A stretch of DNA of 15,585 nt from Desulfurivibrio alkaliphilus (GCA_011048585.1 DSDS01000161.1:1-15585), one strand, 5' to 3'. Counted from the stretch's first letter, positions 7,682-14,840 are shown. The notes: a model not told the origin generated them from the sequence alone. Made by a program: numbers and translations.

Positions 7682-9005
7682 GGGAACTCACCGGACAACG
7701 GTCGGCAACTTCGGGCCTGCCATCAAGCAGCCGACACTCCTCAAGAAAGCGCAGATGGGCTTGATTGGCGGCCAGTTGGGCTTCATGGCGCCGGTCGTTG
7801 ATTTCGCCGATATTTTCCTGGATCAAGGCGACATAATCCCGATCAAGCCGGTGGTACTCCACCATATCCCGCATGATCCGCTCGGTGCCGGCGGGGCTGA
7901 TGCCGCAGCGATAGGGGCGATCCTCCATCAGGGCGGTGAAGGTATCGGCCACCGCCAGAATCCGAGCGCCCAGGGGAAGCTCTTCTCCCTTCATCCGATA
8001 GGGATAACCGGTGCCATCCAGCCTTTCGTGGTGCAACGAACCCCACTGGCCAATATCCTCGAAACCCGTGATGGGCCGCAGGATCTCCCCGGTGTAATAG
8101 GGATGTTTATAAATAACGGCAAAATCCTCACTGGCCAGACCCTGCCGTTTTTCCAGAATTTCGGCGGGCACCACCAGCTTGCCGATATCGTGCAGCAAAC
8201 CGGCAATCATGATTCGGTCGGGATCGGCGGGCATAAAGCCGCTGAGACCGGCCAGAGCCGCCGCCACGGCGGCCACCCCGCTGGAGTGGGTGGCGGTGAA
8301 ACGGCTCCGGAAATCGATCAGGCGCCGGAACATCTCCGCCAGAGCCAACAACTGGCCGCGGTCAAACTCCACGGCGGCCAAGGGAAAGCGCCGTTCCAGA
8401 ATGGCCCCCACCGCCGGCGAAGTCAGATCGAGCCAGAAAGCTTCCCGTCCGGCCAGATCCAGAAAGGCCTCAATCTGATCCGGCGCGAACATCTCCCCGG
8501 ACCCGTCCTTGATCCTGGCAACAACTCCCCTCTGTTGGGCCAGGATCTCACGGGCCGGATCAAGCTGGACCGCGACCCGGTCGGCCAGATGGAGGATATG
8601 GCTGAGCCGGGGCACCTCCTCCCCCTCCTCCGCGCCCCCCCGGCCATGTTGCCAGTAAAGGTGATGGAAACGGACAACCCGGGCCAGCTCGGCAAAGGGC
8701 GCGAAGCTCGCCAGCAGCGCGGCCCCCGGCAGGGTGTGGCGGGAGGGGTTATCCACTTCAAACTCAAAGGCCTCCAGCCGGGTAACCACCGTCAACCCCC
8801 CGATGTCGTGGACGGCGGCGGCCAGAATCAGTCGGCGCAACTCCTCCTGGGCCAAGCCCAGGGTTTCGCCCAGGGCGGCGGCGATAAAGGTGACCCGCCG
8901 ATGATGGTTAACCAGGATCGGGCTCACCAGATCGGTGGCGGCGGCGATGCTGCCGAGCAGAGGATAAAGCTCGATTCGGGTCTTGATATCCGTTCCAGAT
9001 GGCAT
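7668..9005 (-). CDS. Double-HD protein with C-terminal HD-GYP c-di-GMP phosphodiesterase domain
   Basis: 445 aa from the ATG at 9003-9005 (MPSGTDIKTRIELYPLLG), where domain-like sequence begins; an in-frame start at 9077 would overlap the nitroreductase gene. Neither start has a clear ribosome site. The N-terminal HD domain has HHRRV and AAAVHDIGG (H66/D67). The C-terminal HD-GYP domain has LLHDIGK (H272/D273), KHPYYTGEIL, HHERLDGTGYPY (GYP 333-335) and VADTFTALMEDRPYR, so all hallmark residues are present. HD-GYP domains cut c-di-GMP to pGpG/GMP. No receiver is attached, so control probably comes from the overlapping hybrid kinase gene, perhaps by protein contact, or from the N-terminal half acting as a regulatory pseudo-enzyme. 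A charged tail (about 400-445) ends the protein. Confidence 0.88.
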   Translation of the reverse strand: MPSGTDIKTRIELYPLLGSIAAATDLVSPILVNHHRRVTFIAAALGETLGLAQEELRRLILAAAVHDIGGLTVVTRLEAFEFEVDNPSRHTLPGAALLASFAPFAELARVVRFHHLYWQHGRGGAEEGEEVPRLSHILHLADRVAVQLDPAREILAQQRGVVARIKDGSGEMFAPDQIEAFLDLAGREAFWLDLTSPAVGAILERRFPLAAVEFDRGQLLALAEMFRRLIDFRSRFTATHSSGVAAVAAALAGLSGFMPADPDRIMIAGLLHDIGKLVVPAEILEKRQGLASEDFAVIYKHPYYTGEILRPITGFEDIGQWGSLHHERLDGTGYPYRMKGEELPLGARILAVADTFTALMEDRPYRCGISPAGTERIMRDMVEYHRLDRDYVALIQENIGEINDRRHEAQLAANQAHLRFLEECRLLDGRPEVADRCPVSSHGQA

Positions 9006-9049
9006 GATAATTTTTCGGTTTGGCCTGAAATTTGAAAAGTTGGACCGCC

Positions 9050-9955
9050 TTATCCCGCGAAGCGCACCAGAGGCCATTTACGACCGGCCGGCCGCAAGTA
9101 GTGTTCATCGGAATAACCCAGGGCGATCACCGCATGGATCCGCTCCTCGGGGGGGATCCCCCACTCCTGCTGGATGGCTCGATCCCGCCGCATCGCCTCC
9201 ACCGCGAAACCGATGAGGCAGGAGCCCAAACCCATGGCATGGGCTGCCAGCAAAATATTCTGGCTGGCCAGCAGCGCGTCTTCGACCGGACAACTGGCTC
9301 CCGGCCGGCTGCCCACCAGGATGGCGGCCGGAGCCCCGTGAAAGAGCAGATCCACCCCCTCTTCCCGCCAGACCCGCAAGGCTTTGGCGGTGGTCCGGGC
9401 GTAGCGGCGCTGATAACGACCCAGGGCATCGCCGCCCAGCAGCCGGGAATAGAGCCTGGCCAGGGGATTGGCCGCCAACCGGTTGAGCTTACCGAAGAAA
9501 AGCCCAACCCGGTCGCCGAGGGCGATCACCTGTTCCCGCCGCTCCAGAACGGTAAAGGTCCACTGCTGGCTGTTGGTCCCGGACGGCGCGGTAATCCCGA
9601 CCCGGACCAGATCAGCCAGCAGGGCTTTGGCCACCGGCCGCGACCGGTAGTTGCGGCAGGAGCGGCGGGAGCGCATCAGCCGCACCAGCAGGCCCGGGTC
9701 ATACTCCCCCGGAGCCAGCACCTTGGGCTCAACTCGCAAAGTCTCGAACCGAACAGCCTCGTCGTCCAGGGCCCGGACCTCAATGGCGCCGGCGGGACAG
9801 ACCGCAGCGCAATGGCCGCAGTTCAACGAGCGGCTGCCGCTGACCACCGCCTTGCCGTCCCGCAAACCGAGGGTATCGGCGGGGCAGACCCGCACGCAGA
9901 GCCCGCAGCCGGTACAGCGCTCGCCATCGATAACGGTGGTCACTTCCCGATTCAT
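9050..9955 (-). CDS. Ferredoxin-nitroreductase fusion (FMN oxidoreductase)
   Basis: 301 aa. Residues 1-60 form a bacterial ferredoxin module. Cluster I is C14-x2-C17-x2-C20-x3-C24, and cluster II has C46, C49 and C53 but Ser43 where the first Cys is expected. Residues about 88-290 are a nitroreductase domain with SRRSCRNYRSRPV and APSGTNSQQWTF, the usual FMN-binding start, and ALLASQNILLAAHAMGLGSC later. These enzymes pass electrons from ferredoxin-type centres to FMN and then to nitro, quinone or flavin substrates; the natural substrate is unknown. GGGAG lies about 9 nt before the ATG. The start is 15 nt after the stop of the dihaem cytochrome, so the genes are co-transcribed. Confidence 0.88.
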   Translation of the reverse strand: MNREVTTVIDGERCTGCGLCVRVCPADTLGLRDGKAVVSGSRSLNCGHCAAVCPAGAIEVRALDDEAVRFETLRVEPKVLAPGEYDPGLLVRLMRSRRSCRNYRSRPVAKALLADLVRVGITAPSGTNSQQWTFTVLERREQVIALGDRVGLFFGKLNRLAANPLARLYSRLLGGDALGRYQRRYARTTAKALRVWREEGVDLLFHGAPAAILVGSRPGASCPVEDALLASQNILLAAHAMGLGSCLIGFAVEAMRRDRAIQQEWGIPPEERIHAVIALGYSDEHYLRPAGRKWPLVRFAG

Positions 9956-9970
9956 ATCTTCGCGCTCCCG

Positions 9971-10237
9971 CTAGCTGCCAGAATGGCACTTAAGGCAACT
10001 TTCATCGCTCCACCCAGTATGTTTAGCTGGGTAGGGAACCGCCCCCTCAAGGCCGTGGCAGTACCGACACGCTTCCATCCCGCCCACCGGGTGGGGAACC
10101 GGCATGGCCGCCCCCACAACCGATGCCTCCTGCCGCCGCAGCAGCTCCGGCGCCTGCCGAAGGGCGAAAACCACGCTGACCAAAAGGATCAGAATCCCCA
10201 CCGTAATCGCCAGTTGGGTGGAATAGAGTTCTCTCAC
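9971..10237 (-). CDS. Small membrane-anchored dihaem c-type cytochrome
   Basis: 88 aa from a GTG at 10235-10237, chosen because GAGAGG lies 4 nt upstream; the longer reading from a TTG at 10279 adds Cys-rich residues with no homology or ribosome site. The N-terminus (about 8-27, QLAITVGILILLVSVVF) is an uncleaved anchor, followed by a linker and two haem motifs, CRYCH and CLKCH, at the C-terminus. The haem part faces the periplasm. It lies between a flavocytochrome (upstream) and a ferredoxin-nitroreductase (downstream), so an electron-shuttle role is likely. The HPVGGMEACRYCHG start resembles cytochrome c3/doubled-CXXCH repeats. The exact partner is inferred only from position. Confidence 0.82.
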   Translation of the reverse strand: MRELYSTQLAITVGILILLVSVVFALRQAPELLRRQEASVVGAAMPVPHPVGGMEACRYCHGLEGAVPYPAKHTGWSDESCLKCHSGS

Positions 10238-10279
10238 ATTACCTCTCTTGCAGATGCAGCGCTTTGCGCAAACGACCAA

Positions 10280-11596
10280 TCAGACAAAGTTGAAGCTCTC
10301 CGAGTTAATTTTGTGCGGCGGCAACCCCAGCCTGGCCACCGCCCACCGCATCCCTTGCTGCATCGGCCCGGGGCCGCAGATGAAATACTCCAGGTCCATC
10401 CGATTTTCAGGCAGGTAGCGGCCCATCAACTCGGCGGTAATCAGGCCGCACTCCCCGGTCCACCGCGGCGGGGGTTCCTCCAGAACATGAACCAGCTCCA
10501 GCCGCAACCGCTGCTTGAGCTCCTCCAACTCCTCGCGAAAGGTCACCTCTTCCCATTTTTTGCTGCCATAGAGCAACAGTACCGGCCGCCGATCATGCCG
10601 ATCCGCCATGGTCCGGAGAATGCTCATGATCGGGGTAATCCCCACCCCGCCGGCGATAAAGCAGAAACCGGGGGCCCTATTGCCGTCGATGGTAAAGGAG
10701 CCATAGGGGCCATCAAGATAGGCCCGGGTGCCCACCGCGGTATCCCCGATCCGGGAGGTGAAATCGCCCAGTTCCTTGATGGTCAGGCGGACTTCTCCCC
10801 GTTCCATGGCGCTGGAGGCGAAGGAAAAAGGGTGTTCGCGGAGGGTAAACGGGGTTTTACCCAGGGTCAGCCAGGCGAACTGCCCCGCCTGGAAATCGAT
10901 GCCGTCATGGCCCACGGGACGCAGCCGCAAGGTCCAGGAACGCCCTTGCTCCGGCGTCACCTCCGCGACGGTGTAGGGCCGCTGAAGCTGCAGGAAGGAC
11001 TTGACCACCCGGACGTGGACCAGGGCCAGCAGCCAGGCGGCGCCCATGACCAGCCAGAGGCCCCGTTTGACCGGGCTGCCGGTGTAGTAATCGACCCCCA
11101 TGATATGGACCACGCCCAGGAGCACGGCGGCCACCGAGAGATAGCCGTGGACGGCCCGCCAGACCTCGTAGCTCAAGCCCAGCTTGAGGCGAAACAGCGA
11201 GGTAACGATAACCACGACAAAGGCCAGAAACCCGATCACCCCGGTGACCATCCAGGCCGGCGCCGACGCCGGTCGCAGAAGGAGAAGAAGCTCGGGACTG
11301 GCCAGCAGCAGCGCCCCGACGTGGAGCGCCAGGAAAGCAAAAGCGATCAGCGAGATAAGGCGATGGAAATGATAGACCACATCGATCCCGTAGGGAGCGG
11401 TAAAGCTGCGGAAGCGGCCGGTGAGGAAAAACTGCAGCCCCATCATCGACAGCCCGGCAAAACCGATACCCACCGCAAACTCCCGCCAGAACCCCCGCCC
11501 CGGGGGCGGCTCCACCAGCATGGCCAGCAGAGGAGCGACGGCGACGATAAAGTAGAGTCCAATCCAGAAACTGCTCCGGAGATGCTGCATGGTCAT
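10280..11596 (-). CDS. Ferric-reductase-like transmembrane flavocytochrome (FAD/NAD(P)H oxidoreductase)
   Basis: 438 aa from the ATG at 11594-11596, preceded by AAGGGGATC; upstream in-frame codons would overlap msrAB. About six TM helices (roughly 10-28, 40-58, 78-100, 115-134, 148-166, 178-198) carry the ferric-reductase domain. Candidate haem b His residues are H76/H78, H92, H150 and H164. An FAD-binding domain follows with HPFSFAS (255-261), and an NAD-binding domain has GGVGITPIMS (316-325) and CGPGPM (407-412). Proteins of this build move electrons from NAD(P)H through FAD and two haems across the membrane. The neighbours are a periplasmic Msr fusion upstream (gap 41 nt) and a dihaem cytochrome downstream (gap 42 nt), which suggests delivery of electrons to the periplasm. 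Confidence 0.88.
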   Translation of the reverse strand: MTMQHLRSSFWIGLYFIVAVAPLLAMLVEPPPGRGFWREFAVGIGFAGLSMMGLQFFLTGRFRSFTAPYGIDVVYHFHRLISLIAFAFLALHVGALLLASPELLLLLRPASAPAWMVTGVIGFLAFVVVIVTSLFRLKLGLSYEVWRAVHGYLSVAAVLLGVVHIMGVDYYTGSPVKRGLWLVMGAAWLLALVHVRVVKSFLQLQRPYTVAEVTPEQGRSWTLRLRPVGHDGIDFQAGQFAWLTLGKTPFTLREHPFSFASSAMERGEVRLTIKELGDFTSRIGDTAVGTRAYLDGPYGSFTIDGNRAPGFCFIAGGVGITPIMSILRTMADRHDRRPVLLLYGSKKWEEVTFREELEELKQRLRLELVHVLEEPPPRWTGECGLITAELMGRYLPENRMDLEYFICGPGPMQQGMRWAVARLGLPPHKINSESFNFV

Positions 11597-11637
11597 CAAC
11601 CCGATCCCCTTGCCTCTTGAATTAGCCGCGCCGGCGG

Positions 11638-12675
11638 CTACTCCTTCCCTTCTTCCCAGCTGAACTCCCCATAACCGGCGGCGGCCAGCTCTTCCCGGGG
11701 GATAAAACGCAAAGCGGCCGAGTTGACGCAATAACGCAAGCCGGTGGGCGGGGGGCCGTCGTTGAAAAGATGGCCGAGGTGGGAATCGGCCTGCCGGCTG
11801 CGCACCTCGGTGCGCACCTGGAAAAGCCGCCGATCCTGCCGTTCCACGATATTCTCCGGCACCAGGGGCCGGCGGAAGCTGGGCCAGCCGGTGCCGGAAT
11901 CGTACTTGTCCCGCGAGCTGAACAGGGGCTCCCCGGAGACGATATCAACATAGATCCCGTCGCGCTGGTTGTCCCAGTACTCGTTGTCAAAGGCCGGTTC
12001 GGTGCCATTCTCCCGAACAACCCGGTACTGGAGGGGGGTCAGGCGCCGGCGCAGCTCCTCCTCGCTTTCGGCCTGGCCGTCATCCCCCCAGATTTCAGCC
12101 AGAAACCGTTCCCGCCCGGAACCGATCCGGTAGGACTGATAGTGAAGGGGGTTCTTGCGATGGTAAGCCTGGTGATAATCTTCGGCCGGATAAAAGGGCC
12201 CGGCGGGCACGATGGCAGTGACCAGGGGGCGGTCGAAGATCCGGCGCCGGGCCAGCTCCGCTTTGGATTGTTCCGCCAGTTGGCGCTGCTCCTCATCATG
12301 GTAAAAGATGGCGGTGGAATAGCTCCGCCCCCGATCGGCAAACTGGCCCCCGGGATCGGTGGGATCGATCTGCCGCCAGAAGGTCGCGAGCAACTGCCCA
12401 TAGGAGATAACCTGGGGGTCGTAAACAATCTCCACCGCCTCGAGATGGCCGCCGGCGGCGTAATTCTCGTAGGTCGGCTCGGGACTCTTTCCCCCGGTAT
12501 AGCCCACGGTCACCGAAATCACCCCGGCCAGTTGGGCAAAGGGCCTTTCCATGCACCAGAAACAGCCCCCGGCCAGGGTGGCCCGGGCTGGGGCCGACAG
12601 CGACCGCCCCCCGGCCAGAGCCAGCACACCAACCAACAGCAGGGAAAACAGGCCGAAAAGAAAAAGTGGTTTCAT
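11638..12675 (-). CDS. msrAB: Exported MsrA-MsrB fusion, peptide methionine sulfoxide reductase
   Basis: 345 aa. A signal peptide (about 1-28, ending near SLSAPA) precedes MsrA (about 32-190) with GGCFWCMERPF, whose catalytic Cys is C38. MsrB (about 205-330) has EYWDNQRDGIYVD, SGTGWPSF, HLGHLFNDGP and catalytic C316 in RYCVNSAALRFIP. Together they reduce the S and R forms of methionine sulfoxide in proteins, here outside the cytoplasm. The MsrB lacks the zinc CxxC pairs of other subtypes. No thioredoxin or TlpA-like domain is attached, unlike PilB-type fusions, so an outside reductant is needed. TGAGGGCG, overlapping the stop of the PfpI gene, is the ribosome site; the gap is 14 nt. The stop is TAG. 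Confidence 0.94.
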   Translation of the reverse strand: MKPLFLFGLFSLLLVGVLALAGGRSLSAPARATLAGGCFWCMERPFAQLAGVISVTVGYTGGKSPEPTYENYAAGGHLEAVEIVYDPQVISYGQLLATFWRQIDPTDPGGQFADRGRSYSTAIFYHDEEQRQLAEQSKAELARRRIFDRPLVTAIVPAGPFYPAEDYHQAYHRKNPLHYQSYRIGSGRERFLAEIWGDDGQAESEEELRRRLTPLQYRVVRENGTEPAFDNEYWDNQRDGIYVDIVSGEPLFSSRDKYDSGTGWPSFRRPLVPENIVERQDRRLFQVRTEVRSRQADSHLGHLFNDGPPPTGLRYCVNSAALRFIPREELAAAGYGEFSWEEGKE

Positions 12676-12689
12676 GATCGATATCGCCC

Positions 12690-13208
12690 TCAGGCCAACG
12701 CGGCGATGATCGCCTTGAGAAAGGCGGGCAGATCATCCGGGGTCCGGCTGGTGATGATCTTACCGTCCACCACCACCTCCCGGTCGACATAATCGGCCCC
12801 GGCGTTGACCAGATCATCCTTGATGGCAAAAAAACCGGTGACCTTCCGCCCCCTGAGCACCCCGGCGGAAACCAGCATCCAACCGGCATGACAGATCGCC
12901 GCCACCACCTTCTCCCCCCTGACCATTTCACCAACCAGCTTCACCATTGCGGGATGGCGCCGCATATGATCGGGGGCGTAGCCACCGGGAATGATCAGGG
13001 CGTCATAGTCGGCGGCCCGGACCTGATCGGCGGCCAGGTCCGACTTGGCCTTGATCCCCGCCGCTCCGCCGTAGAGAGCGCCGGCCCGGGAACTGACCAC
13101 CTCCACCCGATATCCCTCCTCCAGCAGGCGGTAGTAGGGGTACCAGAATTCACGATCGTTATAGAGTTCCTCCACCATGAGCAAAATTTTTCTCTTTTGC
13201 GAACCCAT
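12690..13208 (-). CDS. DJ-1/PfpI family protein (glutamine amidotransferase-like fold)
   Basis: 172 aa, the full family length. Markers are the N-terminal strand KRKILLMVEELYNDREFWYPYYRL with the acidic residue used to tune the Cys, LIIPGGYAPD, the nucleophile elbow AAICHAGWML (Cys106-His107) and the closing block KDDLVNAGADYVDREVVVDG. PfpI relatives include intracellular proteases, chaperones and deglycase-like stress proteins, and which activity applies here cannot be read from sequence. GGAGAAAAG precedes the ATG. It starts 58 nt after the dodecin stop and is followed closely by msrAB, which fits a role in oxidative or carbonyl stress. Confidence 0.9.
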   Translation of the reverse strand: MGSQKRKILLMVEELYNDREFWYPYYRLLEEGYRVEVVSSRAGALYGGAAGIKAKSDLAADQVRAADYDALIIPGGYAPDHMRRHPAMVKLVGEMVRGEKVVAAICHAGWMLVSAGVLRGRKVTGFFAIKDDLVNAGADYVDREVVVDGKIITSRTPDDLPAFLKAIIAALA

Positions 13209-13266
13209 CTTTTCTCCAGTCTGAAGTTGAAATGTTCTACCGGCACTCCTCGTGACCGACCGGCGG

Positions 13267-13476
13267 TTACTTCTGATACTTAAAGGAAACGCTCACCCGA
13301 GCCCGGTAAGCCACAACCTTGCCGCTTTCCATCTTCATATCGAGCTTGGTGATCTCCCCCACCCTTAGCTCTTGGAGGCTGTTGCCCGCAGTTTCCACCG
13401 CATTGCGGGCGGCGTCTTCCCAGGAAGTGGTGCTGGTGCCAACGAGTTCGATGATTTTGTAAACGCTGTCCGACAT
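13267..13476 (-). CDS. Dodecin, flavin-binding dodecamer
   Basis: 69 aa, the usual dodecin size. MSDSVYKIIELVGTS, then TSWEDAARNAV with the conserved Trp that stacks on flavin, and the last strand YRARVSVSFKYQ all fit. Dodecins form hollow 12-mers that store or buffer FMN, riboflavin or related flavins. AAGGAGGT sits 6 nt before the ATG, a very strong ribosome site that suggests high expression. As first gene of the redox run it could buffer flavin for the downstream FAD/FMN enzymes, which is inference. Confidence 0.93.
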   Translation of the reverse strand: MSDSVYKIIELVGTSTTSWEDAARNAVETAGNSLQELRVGEITKLDMKMESGKVVAYRARVSVSFKYQK

Positions 13477-13522
13477 GTTGCTACCTCCTTAGTTTAGGTT
13501 TTTGCAAGATCGCTGAAGACTC

Positions 13523-13531
13523 ATTGTAGCA
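13523..13531 (-). promoter_or_regulatory. Extended -10 promoter before the dodecin gene
   Basis: The minus strand reads TGCTACAAT (13531-13523), an extended -10 with a 5/6 hexamer match. No good -35 is seen, as is common for extended -10 promoters. The start would be near 13516, giving a roughly 40-nt leader before the dodecin ATG. It may drive the whole run down to 5612. Confidence 0.45.
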
Positions 13532-13602
13532 AAAGGAGGCCGACTCTGGATATCTTTTTAGCCGGAGATTCCTCAACCCCATGCCCGTGGCAGGAGTCCT
13601 GG

Positions 13603-13767
13603 TCAGTGACAGATAGCCGAAACAAAGGGAATGCCCGCCAGGATCCAGTCAAAGAGCTGGAGGTGATGGTAAAGGTTGTAGAACCCGATCAACACCACCA
13701 TCACCCCGGCCCCCCCGCAGCATCCGGCCCCTAACCCTTGCCCCCAGCCAGGCGGCGCATTGGGCAT
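13603..13767 (-). pseudogene. Hydrophobic fragment at the 3' end of the decayed cbb3 locus
   Basis: A frame from an ATG at 13765-13767 to a TGA at 13603-13605 encodes 54 residues with a Gly/Cys-rich lead and a membrane stretch (GVMVVLIGFYNLYHHLQL, then FDWILAGIPFVSAICH). No ribosome site precedes it and it overlaps the fixH remnant in another frame. cbb3 assembly operons often have a TauE/SafE-like membrane gene after fixH, so it may be the C-terminal end of one, but I do not recognise it firmly. The alternative is a small membrane protein. Confidence 0.35.
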
Positions 13768-13774
13768 TGCCCGA

Positions 13775-14006
13775 CCGACTGTTTTTCAGCAGCACCATCC
13801 CCCCGCCCACCGGCTCGCCAACGCCGTTCAGAAGCCGCAGGCGCAACCGTTCACCATCCCGGTCCAGCAACACCTGCCAACCATCCTGGGCGGCCGCCCG
13901 CCAGGCCCGCTCGTCCAGATGATAACGCTAACCGCTGTGGTAGTAGTCGGGATTGGCCACCGGACTGACCCGGCTGGTGGCCAAAGTGATCGACCAGTAG
14001 GGGAAA
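13775..14006 (-). pseudogene. fixH: fixH (ccoH) remnant with in-frame amber stop
   Basis: Read continuously in one frame, FFPYWSITLATSRVSPVANP and DYYHSG, then TAG (13928-13930), then RYHLDERAWRAAAQDGWQ and VLLDRDGERLRLRLLNGVGE match the layout of FixH, an accessory membrane protein for cbb3 oxidase assembly. The family has DYY-x2-G-x-x-Y followed by an AW/LGW block. The stop replaces a residue just after HSG, a likely CAG to TAG change. The N-terminal membrane helix start is missing because the frame is joined to ccoN sequence at about 14003-14009. The C-terminal half has no recognisable continuation. It cannot be expressed as FixH. Confidence 0.6.
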
Positions 14007-14824
14007 AATGGAAAAGGCCATGGCCAGGGTCTGGACCCAGTCGGGGATGGGAGTCCAAAGCAGGTGGTGGGCGCCGGTCCAGAGATACATGAAGATCAGC
14101 GACCAGAAGGAGATGATCCCCAGCCGGTGGCTGTAGATCGGCACCCCGGCGGATTTGGGCAGAAAATAGTAGAAGACCGCCAGGGCGGGCACGGTCAGCA
14201 CCATGGCCACCGCGTTGTGGCCGAACCACCACTGGACGTTGGCGTCGTTGGTGCCGGCGAAAACGGAGTAGGACTTAAAGAGCGTTACCGGCACCGAAAT
14301 GCCGTTGACCACGAAGAGTACCGCCACCCCGATCAGGGCCGCCATCATAAACCAGAGGGAGATATACACCTGCTCCTCTTTCCGCTTAAAGATGGTCATC
14401 ACGATGTTGATGGAGAAGGTCACCCAGAGGACCACGATTAGCAGGTCGATGGGCCACTCCATCTCGTGATACTCCTTGCTCTGGGAAAAACCCAGCAGCA
14501 GGGTCACCGCCGACAGGGCGATAACGATATTGAAAGCCAAAGCTGGAAGCGGGCCAGGCCGGAACTCCAGAGCGGCACTCGGCAAAGGCGCTGGACCATG
14601 TAGTAGAAAAGCCCGAAGAAGCAGCCCACCGCGAAGCCGTAAATCCCGGCGTTGGTGTGCAGGGGGCGTAACCGCCCGTAGCTCAAGTACTCCCCGAAAT
14701 TCAACTAGGGCATCACCAGTTGAAAGGAGATCACCACCCCCACCAGCACCACCACCACTCCCCAGAGAATGCTCCAGTGGAGGAAGTGCTTGACGATCTC
14801 ATAGTTGTATGCCGGTTTTTCCAT
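14007..14824 (-). pseudogene. ccoN: ccoN 5' part: cbb3 cytochrome c oxidase subunit I, disrupted and truncated
   Basis: An ATG at 14822-14824 follows AAGGAGGGG, so the original start is intact. The reading MEKPAYNYEIVKHFLHW ... FQLVMP meets TAG (14705-14707) and continues in the same frame as LNFGEYLSYGRLRPLHTNAG, a hallmark of CcoN, where Glu is expected at the stop (GAG to TAG). Near 14533 one T is missing, moving the reading to another frame: FNIVIALSAV, EYHEMEWPIDLLIVVLWVTF, VQWWFGHNAVAM (Cu-binding His), YYFLPKSAGVPIYSHRLG and WTGAHHLLWTPIPDWVQTLA. After AMAFSI the gene ends abruptly at a deletion that joins fixH. About 270 of roughly 470 residues remain. cbb3 oxidases are high-affinity terminal oxidases, and this one is dead. 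Confidence 0.88.
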
Positions 14825-14840
14825 AACCCCTCCTTGAAGA

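Noticed and set aside
7602..9035. Plus-strand open frame of 477 codons
   Set aside because: Antisense to the HD-GYP gene, whose minus-strand reading has complete catalytic motifs; low-complexity composition marks it as a shadow.
9971..10279. Longer start (TTG at 10279) for the dihaem cytochrome
   Set aside because: The extra 14 residues have no ribosome site or similarity, whereas GTG at 10237 has GAGAGG at proper spacing and starts just before the anchor helix.
9032..11620. Long plus-strand open frame of 862 codons
   Set aside because: It lies antisense to four well-supported genes (nitroreductase, dihaem cytochrome, flavocytochrome, HD-GYP start), is rich in Pro/Gly/Gln/His without domains, and is a GC-bias shadow.
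13928..14707. Recoding of TAG (pyrrolysine or reassigned amber) to rescue the cbb3 genes
   Set aside because: TAG is used as the natural end of several intact genes here (yjbQ, msrAB, dihaem cytochrome, Rrf2), and the locus also has a frameshift and a large deletion that recoding cannot repair.
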